DNA of 64,000 bases from Clostridium sp. K4410.MGS-306 (GTDB lineage Bacteria; Cyanobacteriota; Vampirovibrionia; Gastranaerophilales; Gastranaerophilaceae), in the NCBI GenBank assembly GCA_000980375.1, contig LARD01000025.1, forward strand, positions 21,521 to 85,520, written 5' to 3'. Positions 42,309 to 51,509 of the stretch are shown here, piece by piece. The notes beneath the pieces are model-generated. The model worked only from the letters and a program-made list of their open reading frames with translations, searched no databases and had not been told where the DNA came from. A program made the position numbers and the translations under genes. Position 1 is the first letter of the stretch. Each line of letters starts with the position of its first letter.

Positions 42309-42335
42309 GCAATTATTAAACAAAGGAGAAATATA

Positions 42336-43868
42336 ATGAATAAAATGTTTTGTTTTCAGTGTGAACAAACAGCTAAATGCACCGGTTGTACACAAATTGG
42401 GGTGTGTGGTAAAACAGCAGAGGTATCTAATCTTCAAGATGAATTAACAAGCTCACTGATAAAATTGGCTAATACACTTCCTCAAACAGAAGAAAATACA
42501 AATATTTTGATAGAGGGATTATTTACAACAATAACTAATGTTAATTTTGATGCGCAATCTATACAAGAGGATATCAATGAAGTTATAGAAAAAGCAGGCT
42601 CAAAAGAATTCGACATAAAAAGTGTGTGGGATTGCAACGAAGATATCAGAAGTTTAAAATCTCTCATTCTCTTCGGTTTAAAAGGTATTGCTGCATATGC
42701 ACATCACGCTCGTGTTTTGGGGTACAGAGACAATGATGTGGACAGTTTCTTTTATGAGGCTTTGCGTGCAATATCAAAAGATTTGTCTGTAGATGAACTC
42801 TTGGCACTTGTGTTAAAAACAGGTGAAATCAATTTGAAGTGTATGGAACTCCTTGATAAAGCCAATACAGAATCTTATGGAACACCTGTGCCCACCAAAG
42901 TAACAACAAATATTGAAAAAGGCCCATTTATAGTTGTTACTGGCCACGATTTAAAAGATCTTGCTATTTTATTGGAACAAACAAAAGATAAAGGGATAAA
43001 TATCTACACCCACGGCGAAATGCTGCCTTGCCATGCATATCCTGAGCTTAAAAAATATGCTCACTTAAAAGGAAATTTTGGTACTGCATGGCAAAACCAA
43101 CAAAAAGAGTTTGATAATCTTCCCGGTGCTATATTGTTTACAACAAATTGTATAATGCCTGTCAAAGAAAGCTACAAAGACCGAGTGTTTACAAGCTCTG
43201 TTGTGGAGTATCCGGAATGTACCCATATTGGCGAAGATAAGGATTTTTCACCGGTAATAGAAAAAGCGCTTGAGCTTGGCGGCTATAAAGAAGATAAAAA
43301 AATGACAGGTATCAATGGCGGTGACGTTTTGACAACGGGTTTTGCGCATAATAGTGTTTTGTCAGTTGCTTCCAATGTTATTGATGCTGTAAAGGCCGGA
43401 AAATTAAAGCATATTTTTCTTGTTGGTGGCTGTGACGGTGCAAAACCGGGAAGAAATTACTATACAGACTTTGTAAAATTAACACCTTCCGATACTTTGG
43501 TTTTGACACTTGCTTGCGGTAAATTCAGATTTAATGACCTTGATTTGGGTGATATAGACGGTATTCCAAGGCTGCTTGATATGGGGCAGTGCAACGATGC
43601 TTATTCGGCAATAAAAGTTGCAATAGAGCTTGCAAAAGCTTTTGACTGTACTGTCAATGAGCTTCCATTATCACTAGTATTGTCCTGGTATGAACAAAAA
43701 GCTGTTTGTATTTTACTTACACTCCTTTATCTCGGTATAGAAAATATCAGACTCGGACCGACCCTTCCGGCATTTGTATCCTCTAATGTTTTAAATATTC
43801 TGGTTGAAAAATTCAAAATAAAACCTGTTACAACACCTCAAGAGGATTTAAAAGCAATACTCGGCTAA
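42336..43868 (+). CDS. hcp: Hybrid cluster (prismane) protein Hcp
   Basis: 510 residues. The N-terminal cluster ligands are Cys6, Cys9, Cys18 and Cys24 (C-x2-C-x8-C-x5-C), the anaerobe-type spacing. Hybrid-cluster segments follow: TNCIMPVKESYKDRVFTSS with the bridging Cys, VGGCDGAKPGRNYYTDF, LACGKFRFNDLDLG, and the terminal DMGQCNDAYSA / VLSWYEQKAV. Hcp reduces hydroxylamine and, as established in E. coli, nitric oxide. AAAGGAG SD. Control by the divergent HcpR-like protein is likely. Confidence 0.97.
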   Translation: MNKMFCFQCEQTAKCTGCTQIGVCGKTAEVSNLQDELTSSLIKLANTLPQTEENTNILIEGLFTTITNVNFDAQSIQEDINEVIEKAGSKEFDIKSVWDCNEDIRSLKSLILFGLKGIAAYAHHARVLGYRDNDVDSFFYEALRAISKDLSVDELLALVLKTGEINLKCMELLDKANTESYGTPVPTKVTTNIEKGPFIVVTGHDLKDLAILLEQTKDKGINIYTHGEMLPCHAYPELKKYAHLKGNFGTAWQNQQKEFDNLPGAILFTTNCIMPVKESYKDRVFTSSVVEYPECTHIGEDKDFSPVIEKALELGGYKEDKKMTGINGGDVLTTGFAHNSVLSVASNVIDAVKAGKLKHIFLVGGCDGAKPGRNYYTDFVKLTPSDTLVLTLACGKFRFNDLDLGDIDGIPRLLDMGQCNDAYSAIKVAIELAKAFDCTVNELPLSLVLSWYEQKAVCILLTLLYLGIENIRLGPTLPAFVSSNVLNILVEKFKIKPVTTPQEDLKAILG

Positions 43869-43894
43869 ATATTGCGGGTAATATCATTCATTTT

Positions 43895-43927
43895 ACAGGG
43901 CAGTTAAAAAAATAGCTGTCCTGTTTT
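43895..43927 (+). terminator. Terminator of hcp
   Basis: ACAGGGCAG and CTGTCCTGT form a 9-bp stem (one G-U pair) followed by TTT. It ends 11 nt before the next start codon. Confidence 0.8.
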
Positions 43928-43938
43928 ATATTGATTTT

Positions 43939-44295
43939 ATGCACGAATTAAAAATAAAACGAATATATGAAAAACCCTCCTTTGATGACGGAAAGAGGAT
44001 ACTTGTAGACAGATTATGGCCAAGAGGTGTTTCAAAGACCCAGGCTCATCTGGATGACTGGTACAAAGATATCGCTCCAAGCCCTCATCTTCGCGAATGG
44101 TTTAACCATGAGGCTGATAAATTCAAGGAATTTTCTATACATTATAAAGAAGAACTTAAAGGAAATGATTTTGTACAAAAGATTAAACAACTTTTAAAAA
44201 AATATAATGTTACTCTGCTTTATGCAGCAAAAGATTCCAAAATCAATCATGCTGTTGTTTTAAAAGATTATATTTTAAACACTAAAAATATCTGA
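43939..44295 (+). CDS. DUF488-family protein
   Basis: 118 residues: IKRIYEKPSFDDGKRILVDRLWPRGVSK is too long to quote fully but LVDRLWPRGVSK is the DUF488/YeaO signature, with DDWYKDIAPSPHLREWF following and LLYAAKD near the end. The family is widespread and uncharacterised. No SD is seen before ATG 43939, which lies 11 nt after the hcp terminator, so the mRNA probably has a very short leader. Convergent with the next gene; 1 nt between them. Confidence 0.88.
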   Translation: MHELKIKRIYEKPSFDDGKRILVDRLWPRGVSKTQAHLDDWYKDIAPSPHLREWFNHEADKFKEFSIHYKEELKGNDFVQKIKQLLKKYNVTLLYAAKDSKINHAVVLKDYILNTKNI

Positions 44296-44296
44296 A

Positions 44297-45298
44297 TTAC
44301 TTTAACAGACGCGGTTTTTCAAGTTTTCCTTTAATCTCTGTTCTGTCTGCCAGAAAAGTAGATATAACAGGAATAAACATATAATATATTGCACCTAGAA
44401 TTAACACCGGTTTTGCAATTTTTATGCCTTCAATATACTTTTCCAATTCCGGCAGGTTTTTGTTTATAGCCCGAAATTTATTTATAAATTTTTCAGTAGA
44501 CTTATTTGTTGCACTGTTAACTGCATAGCCTCCAGTTAAGCAGAGTCCTGTTGAAATAATCGAATTGTAAATTAACGGTTTTTTTCGTTTTTCTTCAATT
44601 TTTTTGTTTTTTGCTGTCTGTTGGACAAAAGACAATGTAAGCACAATATCAGTAAGCGATGTTATATGCTGGGCATAATTCGTATCATAATATTTTTTTG
44701 CAAAGTTCTGAAACAGTTTTTTATCAATTATTTTTCCGATTCCTTTAGCAAGCTTTTCTGAAACTTTATTGTAGATTCCTTTGAAAGAAATTACCTTGGA
44801 TTTTTTAATACTGTCAGATTCTTGTTTTTGAGATTTTTGTCCGGGAAAAACACCGGCAATAAACGGAATCATTACGCAGGTCAGTGCTGATTTGGGAGCG
44901 GCTATTATAAGTCCAACTCCAAGTTTAAAAATTTGTGACGCAAATGAATAAATTTTTGATTGATTCAAAAATTTTGAACTGCCTTGCAGGTTTTTAATTG
45001 TTTCTTTTTTTAGATATTTTAAAGGGTTTTTATCGATTTTTTCTATTGCTTTTGAGACCGGCAGAGAAGATGCAAGCATAATTAAGTAGCCTACAATGCT
45101 GGAAGAAAGTGATTTTGCACAGGCAATTTTTTTGTTTTCCCTGTCTGTTTTAGGTGTTGACATAATAGCAATAGGTCTTGCTGCAGTTGATAGAAAAAGA
45201 GATGCAGTTGCACTAAAAAGTGTGCCGTTTTTGGCGGCAAATTTCAAACTTTTTAACAAAAGTTTATTAGTGTATATCCCGTTAAAATTTACTTTCAT
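44297..45298 (-). CDS. Multi-pass membrane protein with N-terminal FNG motif
   Basis: 333 residues. It begins MKVNFNGIYTNKLLLKS; a second copy of the motif occurs inside (KVISFKGIYNK near 158), so FxGIY is repeated. Hydrophobic segments lie near 25-50 (ATASLFLSTAARPIAIM), 65-85 (IVGYLIMLASSLPV), 120-150 (LGVGLIIAAPKSALTCVMIP), 245-265 and 300-320 (ILGAIYYMFIPVISTFL). Loops are very Lys-rich. It resembles the 14101 and 24098 proteins in style. No SD before the ATG. Function unknown. Confidence 0.7.
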   Translation of the reverse strand: MKVNFNGIYTNKLLLKSLKFAAKNGTLFSATASLFLSTAARPIAIMSTPKTDRENKKIACAKSLSSSIVGYLIMLASSLPVSKAIEKIDKNPLKYLKKETIKNLQGSSKFLNQSKIYSFASQIFKLGVGLIIAAPKSALTCVMIPFIAGVFPGQKSQKQESDSIKKSKVISFKGIYNKVSEKLAKGIGKIIDKKLFQNFAKKYYDTNYAQHITSLTDIVLTLSFVQQTAKNKKIEEKRKKPLIYNSIISTGLCLTGGYAVNSATNKSTEKFINKFRAINKNLPELEKYIEGIKIAKPVLILGAIYYMFIPVISTFLADRTEIKGKLEKPRLLK

Positions 45299-45335
45299 TT
45301 ATTTTTATTAGATAACATACATAATAAAAAGTAAA

Positions 45336-46046
45336 TTGCAGAGTACATTAATATTGAGCATAAAAGAATTTGTAAAAGCTGAATTAAATGGTTGGAAAAG
45401 GGCTGAAGTAATCGGTCTTTGTATAGTTTTTACAATAATTTTTGTAAATGCGATTGTTGTAAAAGATAGCATTATTGCAGTGATTTCAGCTGTATGTGGA
45501 ATTTTATATTCAACTATTGCAGGCAAAGGAAAGGTTTCTTGTTATATTTTTGGGCTAACAGGCACCTGTTGTTACAGCTGGCTTGCATTTGATAACGGGC
45601 TTTGGGGAAATCTTGCTTTGTATATGTGTTATTACTTTCCCATGCAAATAATAGGTATTTTTGCATGGAGAAAACATCTGAAAAAAGAAACCGCAGAGAT
45701 TATCAAAAAGCAACTAACTTTTTATGAACGATTAAAATTGTCTTTGGCAGCCCTTTGGGCGTGTATTTGTGCCATTGTGCTGTTATATTACTTCAAAGAT
45801 TCCAGCCCTGTATTTGATGGTATCACTACGGTATTGTCTGTTTTTGGGATGTATTTGACAGTAAAAAGATGCATTGAGCAATGGATAATCTGGATGGTCG
45901 TCAACGGTTTGTCGTCTTTGATGTGGCTGAATCTTGTTATACACGGTGCCAAAACTTACGCCACCTTCATCATGTGGGTTGTATATTTTATTCTTGCTGT
46001 TTATTTTTATTTTTGCTGGGAAAAAGAAATCGGTGAAAGAAACTAA
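45336..46046 (+). CDS. pnuC: PnuC-type nicotinamide riboside/nucleoside transporter
   Basis: 236 residues with about seven membrane helices. Family pattern: GWKRAEVIGL, ISAVCGILYSTIAGKGK, then LTGTCCYSWLAF, MQIIGIFAWRKH and the late W-x-x-W-x-x-N segment (CIEQWIIWMVVNGLSSLMW). PnuC-type carriers take up nicotinamide riboside or other vitamins by facilitated diffusion. There is no ATG: the start is TTG 45336, or TTG 45354 after a poor CAGAG. No riboswitch was recognised. Only 37 bp separate it from the divergent membrane-protein gene. Confidence 0.85.
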   Translation: MQSTLILSIKEFVKAELNGWKRAEVIGLCIVFTIIFVNAIVVKDSIIAVISAVCGILYSTIAGKGKVSCYIFGLTGTCCYSWLAFDNGLWGNLALYMCYYFPMQIIGIFAWRKHLKKETAEIIKKQLTFYERLKLSLAALWACICAIVLLYYFKDSSPVFDGITTVLSVFGMYLTVKRCIEQWIIWMVVNGLSSLMWLNLVIHGAKTYATFIMWVVYFILAVYFYFCWEKEIGERN

Positions 46047-46059
46047 TCTGTCACCGATT
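46028..46059 (+). terminator. Possible terminator overlapping the end of pnuC
   Basis: AATCGGTGA (inside the last codons) and TCACCGATT form a 9-bp stem, followed by GGGTTTT. The T-tract is interrupted by G, so strength is uncertain. Confidence 0.5.
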
Positions 46060-46097
46060 GGGTTTTAATGCGTTCGGAATTTAAATGAGATAAGTGT

Positions 46098-46844
46098 TTA
46101 TTTAACAAAGTAAGAAGCATTTAAATTTGCATACAGCTTGATAACACCGCCTTGGATAGGGCTTGAGCTTTCCAAGGAAGAATCTGCGGATGCACTCATT
46201 GCCATATTTTTAGCAAGGAGTCTGTATTGAGGTATATTGCTGGATGTAGAGCAGCTGCCGTTCATTGATTTAATTCCGGCAAGAGTGTTGTTGGCTGATT
46301 TTGCAAGAATACCTGCTCTTGTAAAAGCTTTTTTAGCAGCTATGCCAAGCAGCTGGTCGCATTGTTTGTCATAAGATGATACGGAAAAGTTTATATTATC
46401 TACATTTGTTGCGCCCAGAGATATTGCTTTGTCTATCATTGCTCCTGCGTCTTTTATGGATTTTGTATGAACAATAATGCTGTTTGACACTTCATATCTG
46501 ACAAGGTCTTTTTTGTTATTTTTGTAATTATAAACGGGAGCTGCGTTAAAATTAGTTGTTTTGATAAAATCTCCGTTGTCTTTGTTTATCATTGCACTCA
46601 AAGATGAGTAAACTTTGTCTGATATTAATTTATTTTCGGCAGTAGCTTTTTGCAAGGATTTTGTGTCTTGGGTTTGCACAGCGATGCTTATTTCCACAAC
46701 ATCAGGCGGAAGCTCTGTGTTGGCAGTGGTTGAAACTGAAACAAAACCTCTTTCTATCACATCAGCAGCGGCTTTCAATCCGCCGGCACTTATAAAACCT
46801 ATTGCCAGAGCACCAACCAGTGCTGCAGATAAAATTTTCTTCAT
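46098..46844 (-). CDS. Exported SIMPL-domain (DUF541) protein
   Basis: 248 residues. A signal peptide (MKKILSAALVGALAIGFISA) is followed by the SIMPL pattern: GFVSVSTTANTELPPDVVEI, IAVQTQDTKSLQKATAEN, then YEVSNSIIVHTKSIKDAGAM and a late AAKKAFTRAGILA. SIMPL proteins are periplasmic, of poorly known function (oxidative or envelope stress in some). GGAGAG SD about 7 nt upstream. Two Cys (YDKQCDQ, NGSCSTS) lie in the second half. Confidence 0.88.
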   Translation of the reverse strand: MKKILSAALVGALAIGFISAGGLKAAADVIERGFVSVSTTANTELPPDVVEISIAVQTQDTKSLQKATAENKLISDKVYSSLSAMINKDNGDFIKTTNFNAAPVYNYKNNKKDLVRYEVSNSIIVHTKSIKDAGAMIDKAISLGATNVDNINFSVSSYDKQCDQLLGIAAKKAFTRAGILAKSANNTLAGIKSMNGSCSTSSNIPQYRLLAKNMAMSASADSSLESSSPIQGGVIKLYANLNASYFVK

Positions 46845-46940
46845 AATCTCTCCTTTTTATGTACTCATAAATAATAAACGATTATTTATAAAATTTGTTC
46901 AAATATGAAATTGTTGTATAAATTATTGGGTACAAAAAAG

Positions 46941-47816
46941 TTAGCGAATGGTCTTTGTGATGCAGACCTCGGGGTTGTTAAAGTATTGTAAAAATACAAC
47001 TTCTTCGTTTTTGCCTACAACAGGCATGCCTTTAACCAGCACGGAACCTTTTATGTCAGGGTTTATCATTGCTGTGTAATATTCTTGTATCTGTTTTTGA
47101 TTGAAATAGCAAGTGGTGACATTGGCGCCTCGCTGCCAGCGGTTTGTTTCAACATAAACACACTTTCCGCTGCCGTCAGGGGCATAACCTTTTATTTCGT
47201 ATGTAGAATTTGAGTTGTATGCAACATTATATTTTGATTCTGAAAAAGCTCTGCACAAATAAAAATTTTGGATAAATTCCTGTGAATATTTTGAGGCTGC
47301 TTTTGCCTTGGGCGCAAAGAAAACCGATAAAGCAAACAGGCCGAAAATTATGATAAGTATAAATATTATGCCAAGACAGCCGGTCAAAATACGGTTGGCA
47401 ATTTTATCTGTTTTTTCAAGCTCTTTTTCTTCTCTTTGTTTCAAATCAAAGTTGAATTTTTCTATAGTTAAATCAGTAGTTAAAGAATGTTCTTTTTCGT
47501 ATTTTGTTACATAGTCTGAAAACATTTGTTTTTCTATGGTCACCACACCTCTTAGTCTGACAAAACCAAGCAGCATTTTTATCTCGTAGCTCATGTCTTT
47601 GATTATGCATTCGGCAGAAAAATCTTTTTGCTCTGAAGAAACCAGGCGATAATAACTGTCATCGCAATAAAACTCAAAATAACACCATTTGTCATTCTCA
47701 AAAAACCATTCTTTTTTTGAAGACGGTTCAAAAATTACTTTTTGACAGGCAATAGAAAAGCATTTTTCCATTGATTTAAAATATCTGTCGATAATGTCCG
47801 GATTATTTTCGTTCAT
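46941..47816 (-). CDS. Single-pass membrane protein of unknown function
   Basis: 291 residues. The first 140 residues appear cytosolic with WFFENDKWCYFEFYCDDSYY near 32-52, then a Glu/Lys-rich helix, a transmembrane helix near 145-168 (CLGIIFILIIIFGLFALSVFF) and a periplasmic domain of about 115 residues with five Cys (LCRAF, GKCVYVE, TTCYFN, EVCITK and others). The start is ATG 47816 with a weak SD. It shares strand with the SIMPL gene 96 nt downstream. Not recognised. Confidence 0.65.
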   Translation of the reverse strand: MNENNPDIIDRYFKSMEKCFSIACQKVIFEPSSKKEWFFENDKWCYFEFYCDDSYYRLVSSEQKDFSAECIIKDMSYEIKMLLGFVRLRGVVTIEKQMFSDYVTKYEKEHSLTTDLTIEKFNFDLKQREEKELEKTDKIANRILTGCLGIIFILIIIFGLFALSVFFAPKAKAASKYSQEFIQNFYLCRAFSESKYNVAYNSNSTYEIKGYAPDGSGKCVYVETNRWQRGANVTTCYFNQKQIQEYYTAMINPDIKGSVLVKGMPVVGKNEEVVFLQYFNNPEVCITKTIR

Positions 47817-47934
47817 TTTTTTATTTTATAACATGAATTTCAGATTTAAAACTGCTATATGGAGTAAAGTTCGTTGACTAAAGTATTACTAAATGCTAGC
47901 ATTAATGTAATATATAGTGTTGGATGAGAGAAAG

Positions 47935-48354
47935 ATGGATAAAAAGACTTTGCGGGATAATGAGGATTTTATTAACTATCTTGAGCGTATAAATTTTCAA
48001 AAACATCTTAATAAACTTGCAAAAAAACTCAAAGATAAAACCATAATAATATATGGCGCAGGTGCTTTCTTTAATGCGCTCAATGAAAAATATGATTTAT
48101 CCGTGTTGAATATAATTGCAATTGCAGACAGAAAATTTATTAACCACGAACAAGGGCTCGAATTTGCCGGCTATAAGGCTTGTGCACCTGATGAAATTAC
48201 TTCTTTAAAACCTGATTATGTACTTGTCAGTATGCTTTATTTTGTCAGTGTTATCGAGGATTTGGAAGAGACTTGCCTTCGAAGCTCAAAAATAAAAATT
48301 AAACCTTTGATTAACAAACCGTTTGTTGAGGTATGGAAGGAAATTTGGAGTTAA
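47935..48354 (+). CDS. Rossmann-like domain protein paired with a glycosyltransferase
   Basis: 139 residues from ATG 47935 (GAGAGAAAG upstream; a TTG six codons earlier is possible). IIIYGAGAFFNAL is a nucleotide-binding-like loop, then IIAIADRKF, FAGYKACAPDEI and LKPDYVLVSM. The same string of features (VVVYGAGKHFESL, VVALSDRKF, YKGYTAIPPNEI, YKPDIIYIAM) ends the FkbM methyltransferase at 51499, so the two are homologous. This resembles the N-terminal Rossmann part of PglD-type sugar enzymes. Role unknown; the next gene starts 1 nt after its stop. Confidence 0.75.
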   Translation: MDKKTLRDNEDFINYLERINFQKHLNKLAKKLKDKTIIIYGAGAFFNALNEKYDLSVLNIIAIADRKFINHEQGLEFAGYKACAPDEITSLKPDYVLVSMLYFVSVIEDLEETCLRSSKIKIKPLINKPFVEVWKEIWS

Positions 48355-48355
48355 A

Positions 48356-49336
48356 ATGTCGGAAAACTCTTTGATTTCAATTATTATACCTGTGTATAAT
48401 GCCCGGGATTATATTGCTAAATGTTTGGATTCTCTAATTTGCCAAAGTTACAAAAATATTGAAATCATTTGTGTTGATGATTGTTCTACTGACCAATCTT
48501 TGAATATTATAAATGACTATGCAAAAAAGGATTCCCGTTTAAAAATTTTTTCAACAGGTCAAAATAGCGGCCCGGCTACTGCAAGAAATATGGGGCTGGA
48601 TAATTCACAAGGCGATTTTATTATGTTTTGTGATAATGATGATACCTATTCTCAAAATATGTGCGAGTTGATGCTTAACGCCGCGAAGGAATATGATGCT
48701 GAGCTTGTTACTTGTAAATCCAATATAGAAAACAGCTCACTTGATAAAGAATTGGCCAATTATATTAACTCTAACCCTGAGGGAAATATTAAACTAAACG
48801 ATTGCATAAAACATTCTATAAATGTTTTGCTCTGGAATAAAATATATAGAAAATCTATCATAGACAAATACGATATTAGATTTCCTGACGGCGTTTCGGC
48901 AGAAGATGATGCTTTTATTATGCAATATGTTAGTGTTATATCAAAATACTGCGGGCTAAAGCTCTATCTGTACAATCATCTTTTTCGCACAACTTCTTAC
49001 ACAAATACAATAGGCCGAGCAAAAGCTGCGGAGAAAAAATTTGATAAAATAAAAATCATAAAAAATATGTATGATTTTTTGATAAAACACGATATTTTTG
49101 ATTCTCAGGAAGAATATTTTAAAAACAGAACAAAAGCCGAGCTCATATATATGTTTTCTTATAACAAAGAGCCTGGCGATAAGGAAACTATAATACGTCT
49201 GTACAATGATTTTGTAAAAAATGCACAGTATTTGGATTACAAAAAGTATAACTATCACTGTTTTTACAAAAGGCTGTATAAAAGGCTGAACCCTTTTAGG
49301 TTGTGTCTGTTGATAAATAAATGTTATTGGTTTTGA
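48356..49336 (+). CDS. Family 2 glycosyltransferase
   Basis: 326 residues. GT-A fold: ISIIIPVYNARDYIAKCLDS at the N-terminus, VDDCSTDQS, NSGPATARNMGLDNS, then the metal site as CDNDDTY (D-x-D type) and the later ED pair in VSAEDDAFIMQYV. It transfers an NDP-activated sugar to a glycan or lipid acceptor. The tail (about 60 residues) is basic and may touch the membrane. TTGGAG SD overlaps the end of the previous gene; the two are cotranscribed. Confidence 0.93.
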   Translation: MSENSLISIIIPVYNARDYIAKCLDSLICQSYKNIEIICVDDCSTDQSLNIINDYAKKDSRLKIFSTGQNSGPATARNMGLDNSQGDFIMFCDNDDTYSQNMCELMLNAAKEYDAELVTCKSNIENSSLDKELANYINSNPEGNIKLNDCIKHSINVLLWNKIYRKSIIDKYDIRFPDGVSAEDDAFIMQYVSVISKYCGLKLYLYNHLFRTTSYTNTIGRAKAAEKKFDKIKIIKNMYDFLIKHDIFDSQEEYFKNRTKAELIYMFSYNKEPGDKETIIRLYNDFVKNAQYLDYKKYNYHCFYKRLYKRLNPFRLCLLINKCYWF

Positions 49337-49357
49337 ACATAAAGATGAGAGGCGCTA

Positions 49358-50641
49358 ATGAAAAGTCCTAAGGATATGAAAATAATACAGATAGATATTA
49401 CCAATGCCTGCATAAACAGGTGTTCTAACTGTACAAGGTTTTGCGGTCATCATACAAAACCCTTTTTTATGGATTTTGAAACTTTTAAAAAAGCAGTAGA
49501 TTCCTTTGACGGTTGGAAAGGCTGTGTCGGCATTATCGGTGGCGAACCTACGCTGCATCCGGAATTTGAAAAATTTGTGGATTATATGAGGCAAAAAAGA
49601 GTAGGTCATTTTCTATACAATTCAAGAAAGCCTATTTATAATATGCAAGAGCATATCTATAAAAATTTAAACAATACCTGTGCACAGATAGGGCTCTGGT
49701 CTTCTTTGAACAAAGGCTATTACAGACATTTTGAAACTATTAATGATACTTTTGACTGGCAGCTTTTAAATGACCACAACAACAAATGCTTGCATCAGGC
49801 TATATTGATGGCAAGAAAAGATCTTGGAATTAGTGATGAAGAATTTATTAATAAAAGAGATAACTGCTTTGCTCAAAACACCTGGTCTGCAACGATTACG
49901 CCTAAAGGTGCTTTTTTCTGTGAAATTGCTGCTGCTCTTGATATGCTTTTTGACGGCCCTGGCGGTTGGCCTATTGAAAAAGGCTGGTATAACCGCACAC
50001 CGGAAGAATTTGGTGAACAGCTGCAATGGTGCGAGCTTTGTTCTTTGTGTCTTGATGTACCACAGAGGATTTCTTGTGAGGATATAGATGACATATCTCC
50101 TACTTTGTTAGCAAAACTTAAAGAAGTAGGCTCTCCAAAAATTAAAGCAGGGAATTACTGTCTGCACGATAAAGAAGACTATGAAAAACATAAAGATTCT
50201 TACAAATCTTTTACACACTGCGATGACTATATGCAGGCAGGCTCAAATATAAGAACAACAACTGATAACAAAAATTACTATCCACGTTCTTTTGAAATAA
50301 CTTCTGCCGATGATGCGGACTGTGTTATTGACAAAAAAACAGACTGGGTAGTAATTTCAAAAAACAAAAGAGATGCAAAAAAAATATCAAAATATTTGAC
50401 AAATATGGTAATCAATCCCGGCTGCTTGTATAAATACAAAGGTGAGCTAGTTTTTAATCCTCTTGCAAGGAGTGTAAGGGATTATATAAAAGAAAACGCA
50501 TTAGATTTTAAAAAACTGGAGTCATATTACGGGTCTGATAAAGTAGTCTGTGTTGATATTGTAAAGCCTGATTCTTTTATCAATAATATAAGAAATCATA
50601 TAATTAAAGCATTAAAAGTTTTCAAATATACGTGGTTTTAA
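49358..50641 (+). CDS. Radical SAM enzyme in a glycan cluster
   Basis: 427 residues. SAM cluster motif CINRCSNC near residues 18-25, then GIIGGEPTLHPEF (GGEP), ITPKGAFFCEIAAAL and a later Cys set (CELCSLCLD; further Cys near 220-265), suggesting a second Fe-S cluster or SPASM-like region. It lies between a GT2 gene and an NDP-sugar epimerase, so it may modify a sugar or lipid carrier rather than a peptide; no peptide-sized ORF was seen beside it. GAGAGG SD at 5 nt. Reaction not predictable. Confidence 0.85.
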   Translation: MKSPKDMKIIQIDITNACINRCSNCTRFCGHHTKPFFMDFETFKKAVDSFDGWKGCVGIIGGEPTLHPEFEKFVDYMRQKRVGHFLYNSRKPIYNMQEHIYKNLNNTCAQIGLWSSLNKGYYRHFETINDTFDWQLLNDHNNKCLHQAILMARKDLGISDEEFINKRDNCFAQNTWSATITPKGAFFCEIAAALDMLFDGPGGWPIEKGWYNRTPEEFGEQLQWCELCSLCLDVPQRISCEDIDDISPTLLAKLKEVGSPKIKAGNYCLHDKEDYEKHKDSYKSFTHCDDYMQAGSNIRTTTDNKNYYPRSFEITSADDADCVIDKKTDWVVISKNKRDAKKISKYLTNMVINPGCLYKYKGELVFNPLARSVRDYIKENALDFKKLESYYGSDKVVCVDIVKPDSFINNIRNHIIKALKVFKYTWF

Positions 50642-50663
50642 TTATCAGACTAGAGGAGTGTTT

Positions 50664-51509
50664 ATGAAGGTACTTGTAACAGGAGCAAACGGATATATAG
50701 GATCTCATCTTGTTAAGGCATTGCTCGATGAGTCTGTAGAAGTTGTTGCTGTTGATATAAACCACGACTATATTGACGACAGAGCGCAAAAGTTTGATAC
50801 AGATATTTTTTCACAGAACAAAAACTATTTTGACTTTTTTAATAAACCTGATGTCTTGATTCATCTTGCATGCAAAGATGTGCCTGTTCACAATTCTTTT
50901 TACCATATTGAATCGATTTCAAAAAACTTTGATTTTATAAAAAATCTTGTTGATAACGGATTAAAACAAGTTATAACAGTAGGCTCAATGCACGATATCG
51001 GCTATTATGAAGGTGAAGTAAAAGAAGATGTGGAGCCTCACCCAATGTCTTTTTACGGCATATCAAAGGATACTTTGAGAAGATTGCTTGAAGTTTATAC
51101 AAAAGACAAAGACGTCGTCTACCAGCATTTGAGATTTTTCTATACTTATGGTGATGATATGCATAGCTCAGGCTCTGTTTTTTCTAAAATTTTGCAAATG
51201 GCTGCAGAATGTAAAGAGACATTCCCATTTACTGATGGCAAAAATAAATTTGATTACATAGAAATCAATGAATTGGCAAAACAAATTGCTGCAGTGGCTA
51301 TGCAAAAAGAAGTAACGGGTATTATAAACTGCTGTTCAGGCAAACCTGTTTCCATTAAAGAACAGGTAGAGTTTTTTATCAAACTGCACAACCTCTCTAT
51401 AAAACCTGATTTTGGAAAATATCCGTCCCGTCCTTACGATTCTCCTTGTATATATGGTGACAATACAAAAATCAGGAAAATAATGGAGCAAAAATCAGCT
51501 AAACATTAA
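50664..51509 (+). CDS. NAD-dependent epimerase/dehydratase
   Basis: 281 residues of the extended SDR type: VLVTGANGYIGSHLVKALL at the start, DVLIHLACKD, catalytic Tyr-x3-Lys as FYGISK, and YIEINELAKQIAAVA later. It probably works on an NDP-sugar for surface glycan. ATG 50664 follows GAGGAG at 7 nt. The C-terminus overlaps the convergent FkbM gene by 11 nt. The exact sugar is unknown. Confidence 0.9.
   Translation: MKVLVTGANGYIGSHLVKALLDESVEVVAVDINHDYIDDRAQKFDTDIFSQNKNYFDFFNKPDVLIHLACKDVPVHNSFYHIESISKNFDFIKNLVDNGLKQVITVGSMHDIGYYEGEVKEDVEPHPMSFYGISKDTLRRLLEVYTKDKDVVYQHLRFFYTYGDDMHSSGSVFSKILQMAAECKETFPFTDGKNKFDYIEINELAKQIAAVAMQKEVTGIINCCSGKPVSIKEQVEFFIKLHNLSIKPDFGKYPSRPYDSPCIYGDNTKIRKIMEQKSAKH

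Noticed and set aside
49358-50641. Idea that the glycan-cluster radical SAM is a second RiPP maturase
   Set aside because: No peptide-sized Cys-rich ORF or PqqD-like domain nearby; context is sugar enzymes.
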